Below the pieces are notes generated by a model. It had not been told where the DNA came from. It was given only the letters and a program-made list of their open reading frames with translations, and searched no databases. The position numbers and the translations under genes were made by a program. A DNA stretch of 64,000 nt, from positions 4,620,001 to 4,684,000 of the forward strand of contig NZ_CP040297.1 in assembly GCF_013393945.1 (NCBI RefSeq), written 5' to 3'. Below are positions 8,907 through 17,468 of the stretch, in pieces. The stretch's first letter is position 1. Each line of letters starts with the position of its first letter. The DNA comes from Nostoc sp. TCL26-01. GTDB taxonomy: Bacteria; Cyanobacteriota; Cyanobacteriia; Cyanobacteriales; Nostocaceae.

Positions 8907-9694
8907 TACACACCCACCTCAAGCGCCGCATCTTCTAACAGCCAGTCATAACCGCGAGATTCCAACTCTAGTGCCAATTCCTTACCACCACTAGTAATGA
9001 TTTGCCCCCGTGCCATCACATGAACAAAGTCGGGGATAATATAATCAAGTAACCGTTGGTAGTGAGTAATCATAATCGTGGCATTCTCAGAACTAGTCAG
9101 TTGATTCACCCCATGAGCTACAATCTTCAGGGCATCAATATCTAAACCAGAATCTGTCTCATCCAAAATTGCCAACTTCGGTTCCAGCAGTGCCATTTGC
9201 AAAATCTCGTTGCGCTTCTTCTCACCACCAGAGAACCCTTCATTCACACTCCGGTTGAGGAAAGCAGCGTTCATCTTCACCACTTCCAACCTTTCCTCAA
9301 TCAAATCATCAAAATCAAAAGCGTCAATTTCTTCCAAACCTTGCGCTTTGCGACGAGAATTATAAGCCACCCGCAAAAAATCCAAATTACTCACACCAGG
9401 AATTTCTAAAGGATATTGAAACGCCAAAAACACACCAGTTCTAGCCCGTTCCTCTGGTGACAACGCCAACAAATCCTCACCCTGGAAAATCACCTCACCA
9501 CCAGTCACCCTATAAGCCGGATGTCCCGCCAACACCTTAGAGAACGTACTCTTCCCAGAACCATTCGGCCCCATAATCGCATGAACTTCACCGTAGCGCA
9601 CCTCAAGATTCACACCCTTGAGAATTGGCGTACCATCAACTTCCGCCGTCAGATTTTTCACTGACAACACAACCGGACTATTTTCAATAATCAT
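8906..9694 (-). CDS. sufC: Fe-S assembly ATPase SufC
   Basis: A 262-residue ABC-type ATPase of the SufBCD complex. The Walker A is GPNGSGKST, the signature is FSGGEKKRNE and the Walker B runs LAILDETDSGLD. I start it at the ATG at 9694 (MIIENSP). The frame is open for 34 more codons upstream, but those translate a TTCTCTCTC tandem repeat and a low-complexity leader and are not family-like. A 91-base gap to the sufB stop, filled by the repeat, separates it from the gene before it; it overlaps sufD by one base. Confidence 0.96.
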   Translation of the reverse strand: MIIENSPVVLSVKNLTAEVDGTPILKGVNLEVRYGEVHAIMGPNGSGKSTFSKVLAGHPAYRVTGGEVIFQGEDLLALSPEERARTGVFLAFQYPLEIPGVSNLDFLRVAYNSRRKAQGLEEIDAFDFDDLIEERLEVVKMNAAFLNRSVNEGFSGGEKKRNEILQMALLEPKLAILDETDSGLDIDALKIVAHGVNQLTSSENATIMITHYQRLLDYIIPDFVHVMARGQIITSGGKELALELESRGYDWLLEDAALEVGV

Positions 9695-9785
9695 GTTCTC
9701 TCTCTTCTCTCTCTTCTCTCTCTTCTCTGCGTACCTCTGCGCGTACCTCCGCGCCCCTCTGCGTTGAAAAAATTTCCCACAGAAG
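9695..9785. repeat. 9-bp tandem repeat and GCGTACCTC motif in the sufB-sufC gap
   Basis: Between the sufB stop and the sufC start lie about four copies of TTCTCTCTC (9696-9731). Two copies of GCGTACCTC then follow, at 9730-9755. This low-complexity DNA is absent from typical suf operons and looks like a dispersed Nostoc-type repeat inserted in the operon. Confidence 0.7.
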
Positions 9786-11225
9786 TTAACCCACACTACC
9801 TTCCAACTTCAAACTCAACAACTTATCAGCCTCCACCGCAAACTCCATCGGTAGCTGATTAAAGACATCCTTACAAAAGCCACTAATCATCATCGAAATA
9901 GCGTCTTCAGAAGAAATGCCCCGTTGAGCAAAGTAAAATAACTGATCTTCCCCAATTTTAGAAGTAGACGCTTCATGTTCTACCTTCCCTGTGTTATTCT
10001 GCACTTGAATATAGGGGAAAGTGTTAGCGTGGGCATTGTCCCCAATTAACATCGAGTCACATTGAGAATAGTTACGTGCGCCTTCAGCCTTGGGATTGAT
10101 TTTCACCAAACCCCGGTAACTATTACTAGATTTACCTGCGGAGATACCTTTAGAAATAATTGTGCTGCGGGTGTTCTTGCCGATATGAATCATTTTCGTG
10201 CCGGTGTCAGCTTGCTGCATATTATTTGTCAGCGCCACCGAGTAAAATTCCCCAACAGAGTTATCACCCACCAACACGCAACTGGGATACTTCCAAGTAA
10301 TAGCGGAACCAGTTTCTACTTGTGTCCAGGAAATTTTAGAATTGACACCTTGACACAAACCGCGCTTGGTAACGAAGTTGTAAATCCCACCTTTGCCGTT
10401 AACATCGCCAGCATACCAGTTCTGGACTGTGGAGTATTTAATCTCAGCATTGTCAAGGGCAACAAGTTCCACCACCGCCGCGTGGAGTTGGTTGCTATCG
10501 TACATCGGCGCGGTGCAACCTTCCAGATAAGAAACGTAGCTACCTTCCTCAGCCACAATCAAAGTACGCTCAAACTGTCCCGTATCACCAGAGTTGATGC
10601 GGAAGTAGGTAGACAGTTCCATCGGACATTTCACCCCTTTGGGAATGTAGACAAAGGAACCGTCACTAAATACAGCCGCGTTGAGGGCAGCAAAATAGTT
10701 ATCAGCAATGGGTACAACACTACCCAGATATTTCTTGACGAGTTCAGGATGTTCTTGTAGTGCTTCCGAAATCGAGCAGAAAATCACACCATCTTGAGCT
10801 AGCTTCTCTTTAAAAGTAGTAGCGACAGAAACGCTATCGAAAATCGCATCTACTGCCACATTGGCTAGACGTTTTTGCTCTGATAGAGAGATACCCAACT
10901 TCTCAAAAGTTTCTAGGAGGGTGGGATCAACTTCATCTAAGCTGTTGAGCTTGGCTTTTTTTTGTTTTGGTGCTGAATAATAGATGATATCCTGGTAGTC
11001 TATCGGCGGATACTTAACGCTAGGCCAGGTTGGTTCCGTCATTTTTTGCCACTGGCGGTAAGCTCTGAGGCGAAATTCTAGCATAAACTCCGGTTCGTTC
11101 TTTTTGGCGGAGATTAGGCGGACAACGTCCTCACTTAGTCCACGCGGGATAGTGTCGGCTTCAATATCGGTGACAAAGCCGTACTTGTAGGGTTGGTTGA
11201 CTAGGGTTTTAACAGTGGCACTCAT
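9786..11225 (-). CDS. sufB: Fe-S assembly protein SufB
   Basis: A 479-residue scaffold subunit of the Suf machinery, complete and highly conserved. Recognisable stretches are LEGCTAPMYDSNQLHAAVVE, the NWYAGDVNGKGGIYNFVTKRG segment in shortened form (YAGDVNGKGGIYN), and the C-terminal QCDSMLIGDNAHANTFPY region. It is the first gene of the minus-strand sufBCDS operon. Its start is divergent from sufR; two SufR-type operators lie in the shared intergenic region about 125-190 bases upstream of its ATG. Expression is expected to rise under iron limitation and oxidative stress, as known for cyanobacterial suf operons. Confidence 0.97.
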   Translation of the reverse strand: MSATVKTLVNQPYKYGFVTDIEADTIPRGLSEDVVRLISAKKNEPEFMLEFRLRAYRQWQKMTEPTWPSVKYPPIDYQDIIYYSAPKQKKAKLNSLDEVDPTLLETFEKLGISLSEQKRLANVAVDAIFDSVSVATTFKEKLAQDGVIFCSISEALQEHPELVKKYLGSVVPIADNYFAALNAAVFSDGSFVYIPKGVKCPMELSTYFRINSGDTGQFERTLIVAEEGSYVSYLEGCTAPMYDSNQLHAAVVELVALDNAEIKYSTVQNWYAGDVNGKGGIYNFVTKRGLCQGVNSKISWTQVETGSAITWKYPSCVLVGDNSVGEFYSVALTNNMQQADTGTKMIHIGKNTRSTIISKGISAGKSSNSYRGLVKINPKAEGARNYSQCDSMLIGDNAHANTFPYIQVQNNTGKVEHEASTSKIGEDQLFYFAQRGISSEDAISMMISGFCKDVFNQLPMEFAVEADKLLSLKLEGSVG

Positions 11226-11350
11226 CGGTAGTGTTCTCTCGTGTTCGGTGCTGAATCTCTTTAGGATGGGAGACAGGCTCTTTGTCTAGCCGATTCTCAT
11301 CTCGTATTACTGAGTGGTGACACGGCTGTTAGAATGGTTATGGAGAGTAA

Positions 11351-11368
11351 AACAACATAGAAGTTGTT
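11351..11368. promoter_or_regulatory. SufR operator, site 1
   Basis: AACAACATAGAAGTTGTT, a near-perfect palindrome containing CAAC-N6-GTTG (11353-11366). That motif is the binding site reported for cyanobacterial SufR. It is placed between divergent sufB and sufR. Confidence 0.85.
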
Positions 11369-11395
11369 TAATGTATCTTCATTTTACGCTAGATT

Positions 11396-11413
11396 AACAA
11401 CAACAATGTTGTC
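11396..11413. promoter_or_regulatory. SufR operator, site 2
   Basis: A second CAAC-N6-GTTG (11398-11411), 45 bases centre to centre from site 1. Two such sites in the sufB-sufR intergenic region match the known arrangement in Synechocystis. Confidence 0.85.
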
Positions 11414-11470
11414 AAAGTCAAATTTTCTCAAAAATTTTTTTGGACTTTCGCGGAGCGTTTCGTAGAGAAG

Positions 11471-12136
11471 ATGGCGACTACCCAGCAGTCCTCGACTAAG
11501 CAAGAGATTTTAGAGTATCTCTTAAAACATTCACAGGCAACAGCCTTTGACCTAGCTACTATTTTAGAAGTCAGTCCCCAAGCCATCCGCCGCCATCTTA
11601 AGGATTTGGAGGCGGAGGAATTTGTGGTATATAACAATACTGTGCAAGGGGGGATGGGGCGACCACAGCACGTCTATCAATTAAGTCGCCAAGGACGGCA
11701 TCGCCTACAGAATACAGCCAGCGATCGCCACGGTGATTTTGCTGTTTCCCTACTAGACACTTTAGCCGAAACCGTGGGACACGATCAATTTACATCTATT
11801 TTACAAAAACAGTGGGAGCGCAAAGCTCAAGAATACCGCGATCGCCTCGGCAACGGTTCACTCCAAGAACGGGTAGCCAATCTAGTAAAACTGCGAAAAT
11901 CGGAAGGTTTCATGGCAGAATATCACCCTGTAGATCCCGACTCCACCGAGGCAGAACGGTTTATCTTTATGGAGCATAACTGTGCTATTGCCAATGTAGC
12001 TGAGTCCTTCCCCAGCATTTGCGGTCATGAATTAGAAATGTTTGCCGCCGTCTTACCAGATTGTACCGTCGAGCGTACCCAATGGTTAATCAACGGCGAA
12101 CATCGTTGCTGTTATTTAATGCAAGCGCGCAAATAG
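11471..12136 (+). CDS. sufR: SufR, Fe-S-sensing repressor of the suf operon
   Basis: A 221-residue DeoR/MarR-like winged-helix regulator. The N-terminal HTH covers residues about 10-55 (ATILEVSPQAIRRHLKDLEAE). The C-terminal half has the cysteine cluster expected for [4Fe-4S] binding: NCAIANV, SICGHE, DCTVER and HRCCYLM. SufR represses sufBCDS and itself when its cluster is present, and derepresses when Fe-S clusters are scarce. It is divergent from sufB, with two operators between them. The gene ends directly against a tandem-repeat element. Confidence 0.96.
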   Translation: MATTQQSSTKQEILEYLLKHSQATAFDLATILEVSPQAIRRHLKDLEAEEFVVYNNTVQGGMGRPQHVYQLSRQGRHRLQNTASDRHGDFAVSLLDTLAETVGHDQFTSILQKQWERKAQEYRDRLGNGSLQERVANLVKLRKSEGFMAEYHPVDPDSTEAERFIFMEHNCAIANVAESFPSICGHELEMFAAVLPDCTVERTQWLINGEHRCCYLMQARK

Positions 12137-12272
12137 GGGAGAGGTGACAGGGGATAGGTGACAGGGGACAGGGGATAGGTGACAGGGGATAGGGAAGAAG
12201 TAATTTGGATGGGTATGGAGTTTTTTGTGTGAGTACAGGCTACGCCAACACAAATCAACTAGTATTCCCATA
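12137..12272. mobile_element. MITE-like element with internal short tandem repeat, copy B (left end missing)
   Basis: It begins at the sufR stop codon with repeats of GGTGACAGGGGATA (12144-12193). It continues with TTTTTTGTGTGAGTACAGG and the block GGCTACGCCAACACAAATCA shared with copies A and D, and ends ATTCCCATA. The TATAGGAATCCGAT end seen in the other copies is missing, so this copy looks truncated at the sufR side. Confidence 0.55.
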
Positions 12273-12372
12273 TCATAATTAATTTAAATCATTAGTAATC
12301 ACAGATTGGTAAAGTAATTTACGGATAACTCCACAGATCATTATGCAAAACTAACGTTTAATATCCAAATTT

Positions 12373-12633
12373 ATGGATTTACCATCACAAAAACCATCAA
12401 CCCAATTTCTCTCCTTAGAAGAATCAGCCCAAGTCGATGGGGCGCTTTTGTCTTCCCCAGAAAAATTTTTAACCAGATTGACCATTTCTTCACTGAAACT
12501 CTTACGACATATTGCTCAAGAATATGGTGTGGCAATTGAAGACTTGACATCACAACAAGTCATTGCCTGGTTTGAAAAAGACAGCAAAATCAGGAGAGAG
12601 CAGGGAATTGAAGCTTCATACTTAAAGTGGTAA
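12373..12633 (+). CDS. small conserved-looking hypothetical protein
   Basis: An 86-residue soluble protein with a helical central part (LTISSLKLLRHIAQEYGV) and a C-terminal IEASYLKW end. It has no membrane segment and no motif that I can name. Codon use is like the neighbours. It lies 60 bases before the histidine kinase on the same strand and may be part of that unit, although nothing links the functions. The ATG start has only a weak Shine-Dalgarno. Confidence 0.6.
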   Translation: MDLPSQKPSTQFLSLEESAQVDGALLSSPEKFLTRLTISSLKLLRHIAQEYGVAIEDLTSQQVIAWFEKDSKIRREQGIEASYLKW

Positions 12634-12695
12634 ATTAACCCTAATTAGCCAATTGTCGTGGCTCAAGCCCAGTCAGCATCATTGAGGATGGATTT

Positions 12696-15600
12696 GTGGT
12701 GGGTGCTAAGTGTACTAACGCCGACACAACACAACCAGGAGAATCACAGCAAATTTGGCTGCGTGCTGAACAAGAACAGGTTGCAGCACCAAACCAATTG
12801 CGAGAAAATCATGACATCGTAGGCGATCGCATTTTAGAAGCAACCGCAACAGCTGCTAATGCTTTTCTGGCGATAGAAAACTTTGATGAAGCAGTGAATA
12901 CTGCACTAAAAATGATTGGGGAAAGTTTAGATTGCGATCGCGTTGCTGTAATTGAGAATTTTCCTCATCCATCTGCACCCCTACACTGCTGGAAGATTTT
13001 ATACGAATGGAATTCACCTCATACTGTTGCCCAAATGAGCCATCCCCAGCAGTCCCAAGGCATTTATGAAACAGGGGGAATTGCCGAGTGGTATGAGCAG
13101 ATGTGCCAGGGTAAAAGTATTAGCTATCCCCTAGCAGCAATGCCAGAGCCGTTTCGCAGTGGACAAGCGGCTCTTGGTGTCAAAGTATTACACGTCGTCC
13201 CGATTTTTGTCGAAGGTCAGTGCTGGGGAGCATTTGGTTTTGATGACTGTCGAGAGGAAAAGCGGCGGGGATTGGCTGAACTAGCCTTACTCAAAACTGT
13301 AGCCGCTTGTATCGGTAGCGCCATTCAGCGTCAACGGATTCAGCAAACCGAACAAAAACGTACAGCCGAACTGGCAAGAGTCAATGAAGAATTGCAACAA
13401 CGCGATCGCCTACTGTCTGTCGTGGCTCAAGTCACAAAAAACCTGTTAGAAACCGCAGATATTGATGTAGCAATTCCTACTGCCTTGCAAGCGATCGGCG
13501 AAGTAGCAAATATCAGTCGTGTCCAACTCCTTCTAGAACAGCAAAATCCAGCCACACAAAAATTACAGCACTGTGTCACCTATGAGTGGGTAGCTGAGGG
13601 CATTGTCCCCCAAATCAATCATCCGACGATGGCCATCATTGACAACGATGATGTCGAGATGATGCTAACAGAACTGTATGCAGGTCGTTCGATTTGGCGG
13701 ACGGTTGATCACTTCCCTGATGTCATCAGAGTCCAGTTTGAGTCCCTTGATATCAAATCTTCTGGGGGTGTACCATTATTTATCGCTGGGCATTACATCG
13801 GTGCTGTCACCTTTGATGATTGTCTTGCCCCCCGGCACTGGAGTCAGCAGGAGATTGACGTACTTACCACTGCGGCTGAGGGCATTGGCGCTGCCTTGCA
13901 CCGTAAACAATTAGTTGAACGCCTCATTGCCGAACGCGCCAGAACGGCGGAAGAACGAGTTGCCGAACTATCTAAGGCCAATACAGCCCTCAAAAATAGC
14001 CTTGATCGCCTAGCCGCAGACTCCGAACTAGATAGTTTTCTCAGTCACGTCATCCTCGAAATCAAACGTCAACTGAATGCCGAGCGATCGCATCTCTTCC
14101 TTTACGATCCTACCACCCATACGCTGCGTTTACATTTGGGTTCAGAGAAAGATCAGGTACTACCCAAAGATCAGCTACAAAATATTGAACCATTTCTAGA
14201 ACCAATTCCCGCAGATATTACTAAGGGTTGGGAAATCTTGGTACAAACAAAACAACCACTAGAATTTCCCATTTGGGACAATGCCCATCCCGAACACTGG
14301 CCACAAGCTTTAGTCTGGCATCGCCAACAAGGACATCAGACAGCGATGTGCATCCCTCTGATGCTGGGTGATACCGCTATAGGCTTTTTGGGATTGGCAT
14401 TCACCCAAAAAGCCACCTTGAACCCAGAAGAATTTGAACTGGCACAAGCCTTAGCACATCAAGCAACACTGGCAATTCAATTAACCCAGTTAGCAGAACA
14501 AGCAAAACAAGCCGCTATCCTCAAAGAACAAGAAAAAGCTGCAAAAAAGCAGATTGCTGAACTTGTCAGAGCCAATGAATCACTACGAGGCTGTGTTAAT
14601 CGCCTAGCAGATGAACCCAACTTAGAAACATTTTGGGAACATATTCTTCTAGAAGCCTCTGCCCAATCCAAATCCTATGCAGCAGCCTTGTTTCTCTACG
14701 ATGAATCTACCAATACAAAGCTGATGAAACGATATGTGCGACAAGGACAGGTGCTTCCCATCAAAACTACTCCCGAACTAGAACCATTTCGAGTACCGAT
14801 TAAGGGCAGTATTGTGTCAGTCTGGAAAGCAGCCCTCTTTCGAGGTGAGGCAATTTTCTTTAATTTGGATCATTGGCGCGAACAAGAGGTTGACTACGGA
14901 GTGAGATGGCATCGTCGTCAAGGACATCGTTCTATTGTCCGCGTGCCTTTGATTTTGGGTTCTCGCCCCTTGGGATTTATTGGTTTGTGTTTCCGAGAAC
15001 CCAGGACGAGCTTACCGCAAAACATCGAATTAATCATGGCCTTGGCACAGCAAGCAACCTTAGCACTTCATTTAACCCATTTAGCCGAAAATAGTCGTCA
15101 AGCTGCGATTTTAGAAGAACGTAACCGCATGGCACGAGAAATTCATGATACCCTAGCCCAAGCTTTCACTGGTGTGATTGTGCAGTTGGGTGCGGCTCTG
15201 CGGATCGTGCCTAATGAATTGGCAGAGGTGCAAGCACACATCACCCAGGCGCGGGATCTCGCTCGTGAAGGTTTATCAGAAGCACGGCGTTCTGTCAATG
15301 CTTTGCGTCCACAAATTTTAGAAACTAGCAATTTGTCTAAAGCTTTGAACCGCCTAGCGGCTCAAATGTCTGCATCAATTGATACACAGACAATCTGTAA
15401 TGTCATTGGTCAGGTATATCCCTTATCAGTGGAGATAGAGAATAACTTGCTGCGTATTGGGCAAGAAGCCTTGACAAACGCGATCAAACACGCATCTGCT
15501 AGAGAAATTAAGCTGGAACTGGTGTATGAACCGACACAATTGCTCATGCAAATCAAAGATAACGGAGAGGGATTTGATCCAGATAGTTTGTCGATTGTCA

Positions 15601-15716
15601 AAGGTTTTGGCTTGATTGGCATCAAAGAACGTTGCGATCGCATCGGCGCACACTTGACAATCCAAAGTATCCCAGGACAGGGAACGGAAATCACAATCTT
15701 AATCAACCGCATCTAA
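12696..15716 (+). CDS. cytosolic sensor histidine kinase with four GAF domains
   Basis: A 1006-residue protein starting with GTG. Four GAF-like domains are arranged in tandem (roughly 55-205, 230-405, 440-590, 645-795), separated by coiled-coil linkers rich in Glu, Ala and Arg. Then come a HisKA_3 dimerisation domain with the phospho-acceptor His near residue 816 (MAREIHDTLAQAF) and a HATPase_c domain (N-box EALTNAIKHA, G1 DNGEGFD, G2 GFGLIGI). This is the NarL/LiaS-type kinase class. No transmembrane segment is seen, so the signal is probably a soluble ligand, light or redox. It is followed after three bases by its cognate response regulator. Confidence 0.93.
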   Translation: MVGAKCTNADTTQPGESQQIWLRAEQEQVAAPNQLRENHDIVGDRILEATATAANAFLAIENFDEAVNTALKMIGESLDCDRVAVIENFPHPSAPLHCWKILYEWNSPHTVAQMSHPQQSQGIYETGGIAEWYEQMCQGKSISYPLAAMPEPFRSGQAALGVKVLHVVPIFVEGQCWGAFGFDDCREEKRRGLAELALLKTVAACIGSAIQRQRIQQTEQKRTAELARVNEELQQRDRLLSVVAQVTKNLLETADIDVAIPTALQAIGEVANISRVQLLLEQQNPATQKLQHCVTYEWVAEGIVPQINHPTMAIIDNDDVEMMLTELYAGRSIWRTVDHFPDVIRVQFESLDIKSSGGVPLFIAGHYIGAVTFDDCLAPRHWSQQEIDVLTTAAEGIGAALHRKQLVERLIAERARTAEERVAELSKANTALKNSLDRLAADSELDSFLSHVILEIKRQLNAERSHLFLYDPTTHTLRLHLGSEKDQVLPKDQLQNIEPFLEPIPADITKGWEILVQTKQPLEFPIWDNAHPEHWPQALVWHRQQGHQTAMCIPLMLGDTAIGFLGLAFTQKATLNPEEFELAQALAHQATLAIQLTQLAEQAKQAAILKEQEKAAKKQIAELVRANESLRGCVNRLADEPNLETFWEHILLEASAQSKSYAAALFLYDESTNTKLMKRYVRQGQVLPIKTTPELEPFRVPIKGSIVSVWKAALFRGEAIFFNLDHWREQEVDYGVRWHRRQGHRSIVRVPLILGSRPLGFIGLCFREPRTSLPQNIELIMALAQQATLALHLTHLAENSRQAAILEERNRMAREIHDTLAQAFTGVIVQLGAALRIVPNELAEVQAHITQARDLAREGLSEARRSVNALRPQILETSNLSKALNRLAAQMSASIDTQTICNVIGQVYPLSVEIENNLLRIGQEALTNAIKHASAREIKLELVYEPTQLLMQIKDNGEGFDPDSLSIVKGFGLIGIKERCDRIGAHLTIQSIPGQGTEITILINRI

Positions 15717-15719
15717 GCC

Positions 15720-16352
15720 ATGACTCAGAAAAATCCCATCCACATCCTGATTGTTGATGATCATCCCGTCGTTCGTCAGGGTTTGGCGGCGATGATAGAT
15801 AGGGAACCGGATATGGCTGTTGTCGGTCAGGTTTGTAATGGGTACGAAGCTGTTGTGGCATTTCGTCAACATCAACCCGATGTCACACTGATGGATTTAC
15901 GGATGCCGGAGATGGATGGAGTCGCCGCTATTACTGCTATCTGTGGTGAGTTTGCCAATTCCCGAATTATCGTCCTGACTACCTACGACGGTGATGAAGA
16001 CATCTATCGAGGATTAAAAGCAGGAGCCAAGGGTTATTTATTGAAAGATGCCGAACCTGATGAACTACTGACAGCAATTCGTTTAGTAAACGCTGGTAAG
16101 AAATATATTCCCGCATCAGTAGGAGCCAAATTAGCCGAGCGCATCGGTGTTTTACAACTAAGTGGACGAGAATTAGAAGTGATTCGCCTCATGGCCACAG
16201 GGATGAATAACCAAGAAATCGGTGCAGTATTGCAGATATCAGAGGGAACTGTGAAGTATCACGTTAATAATATTCTCAGCAAATTGGGCGTAAGCGATCG
16301 CATCCAAGCCGTAATTACAGCCCTGAAACGCGGAATTGTCAGTCTGGAGTAG
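15720..16352 (+). CDS. NarL/FixJ-family response regulator
   Basis: A 210-residue two-domain protein. The receiver domain has acidic residues D13/D14, phospho-acceptor D59 (DVTLMDLRMPEMDG) and K109. The C-terminal LuxR-type HTH spans about 145-205 (LSGRELEVIRLMATGMNNQEIG). It starts three bases after the stop codon of the four-GAF histidine kinase, so the two form a tightly coupled two-component system. Target genes are unknown. The redox genes following it (DsbA-like, catalase) are candidates by position only. Confidence 0.95.
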   Translation: MTQKNPIHILIVDDHPVVRQGLAAMIDREPDMAVVGQVCNGYEAVVAFRQHQPDVTLMDLRMPEMDGVAAITAICGEFANSRIIVLTTYDGDEDIYRGLKAGAKGYLLKDAEPDELLTAIRLVNAGKKYIPASVGAKLAERIGVLQLSGRELEVIRLMATGMNNQEIGAVLQISEGTVKYHVNNILSKLGVSDRIQAVITALKRGIVSLE

Positions 16353-16369
16353 TACACCCATCGCCAAAA

Positions 16370-16398
16370 GTAGAGACGTAGCAGTGCTACGTCTCTAC
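16370..16398. terminator. perfect hairpin after the response regulator
   Basis: GTAGAGACGTAGC and its exact complement are separated by AGT (13-bp stem). There is no long T-run. The stem sequence is a common dispersed palindrome in Nostoc-like genomes (my recollection), so it may be both a repeat and a transcript end. Confidence 0.55.
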
Positions 16399-16558
16399 AA
16401 GAATTTTGGGTAACACTGAAGATCATACCTAGCCTTAAGTCTAGGTAATCGCCTCACCTCATAGTCTAACCACCACACACTTTTCTCCATATAGAAAACT
16501 TCAACCTTGGCATAGGGACAAAATACGGCTGATTTTATAGAGTGAAGCCATATCTAAT

Positions 16559-16652
16559 TACCAATTCGTAATTCGTAATACTCGCCAAAGACGAGAAGCC
16601 AGCTACGTAATTCGTAATACAGCTACGCGGAAGCAAGCTACGTAATTCGTAA
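16559..16652. repeat. dispersed (AATTCGTA) repeat block
   Basis: Four clusters of TAATTCGTAAT are joined by AGCTACGTAATTCG and related segments, ending six bases before the DsbA-like ATG. The related string TTACGAATTACGAATTA occurs at 62868-62886. The block makes up most of the leader of the next gene. Confidence 0.7.
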
Positions 16653-16658
16653 TTTTCC

Positions 16659-17219
16659 ATGAGTCAGACTAATGATGGTAACAGATTAATTACACCGATT
16701 TCTGAACGCGATCATACTCAAGGTGCGACGAATGCACCTGTAGTATTGGTTGAGTATGGCAATTATCAATGCCCTCACAGTGGCGAAGCTCACAGGATTA
16801 TCCAACAAATTCAAAAAAAACTAGATCATCAAATATACTTTGCCTTTCGGCATTTTCCCCAACCGCAAATTTATCCCCAATCTCAGAAAGCTGCCGAAGC
16901 TGCGGAAATAGCTGCGGCTCAAGGTAAGTTTTGGCAAATGCACGATACTCTGTTCAAGTATCAAAAAACGCTGGGTAACGGTTATTTGGTAGAGTACGCC
17001 CATCAATTAGGACTCAACATTCCCCAATTCCTGCGAGATATGAAAAATCACATCTATGCTGATCGAGTAGCTGAAAACTTTCAATGTGGTGTGCGTAGTG
17101 GTGTTAGTAGTACACCTGCGTTTTTCATCAACAGTTATCGCTATGAAAATCACTGCGATGTGGAAAGCCTTTTAGAAGCCCTGATTAAAGCGGGAAATCT
17201 CCCCAACTGTAAGGCTTAA
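16659..17219 (+). CDS. DsbA-family thioredoxin-fold protein with CPHS active site
   Basis: A 186-residue DsbA/FrnE-like protein. The redox motif position reads YQCPHSG (C38-P-H-S41), so the second cysteine of the usual CxxC is Ser. The cis-proline loop is intact (SSTPAFFIN). There is no signal peptide, suggesting a cytosolic location. A monothiol site would favour glutathionylation- or isomerase-like chemistry over disulphide formation, but that is inference. It is followed by a MITE and a heme catalase, which suggests an oxidative-stress setting. Confidence 0.85.
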   Translation: MSQTNDGNRLITPISERDHTQGATNAPVVLVEYGNYQCPHSGEAHRIIQQIQKKLDHQIYFAFRHFPQPQIYPQSQKAAEAAEIAAAQGKFWQMHDTLFKYQKTLGNGYLVEYAHQLGLNIPQFLRDMKNHIYADRVAENFQCGVRSGVSSTPAFFINSYRYENHCDVESLLEALIKAGNLPNCKA

Positions 17220-17277
17220 GGAGTTTATCAGTTTCAGAAACCCTAGCCATACCCAGAAATTATTCGTACTGACACAT

Positions 17278-17439
17278 CTTAGAGGACGTTGGAAAAGTCT
17301 GTTTCTTTGTCATGTTGAATGCAGCGTAGCGGAATGAAACATCTCGGTATGTGCCACAAAACCTAGATTCTTCCTGACGCGGAGCGTCAGGAAGAATGAC
17401 ATTTTTATACCTACTGAAACTTTTCCAACACCCTCTTAA
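17278..17439. mobile_element. MITE-like element upstream of catalase
   Basis: The left end CTTAGAGGACGTTGGAAAAG and the right end in reverse complement, CTTAAGAGGGTGTTGGAAAA, form an imperfect terminal inverted repeat of about 22 bp. Inside, 17367-17397 is a perfect 14-bp hairpin with a GGA loop (ATTCTTCCTGACGC arm), and there is a stretch GCAGCGTAGCGGAATGAA. It has no coding capacity. It ends about 30 bases before the catalase start, so it occupies the promoter or leader region. Confidence 0.65.
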
Positions 17440-17468
17440 GAACTCTCACCAAAATTTGAGGATAGATC

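Noticed and set aside
9695..9796. N-terminal extension of SufC
   Set aside because: It translates a TTCTCTCTC repeat; the ATG at 9694 matches other SufC proteins.
10062..10760. 232-codon frame opposite sufB
   Set aside because: It overlaps a highly conserved gene, with no family pattern of its own.
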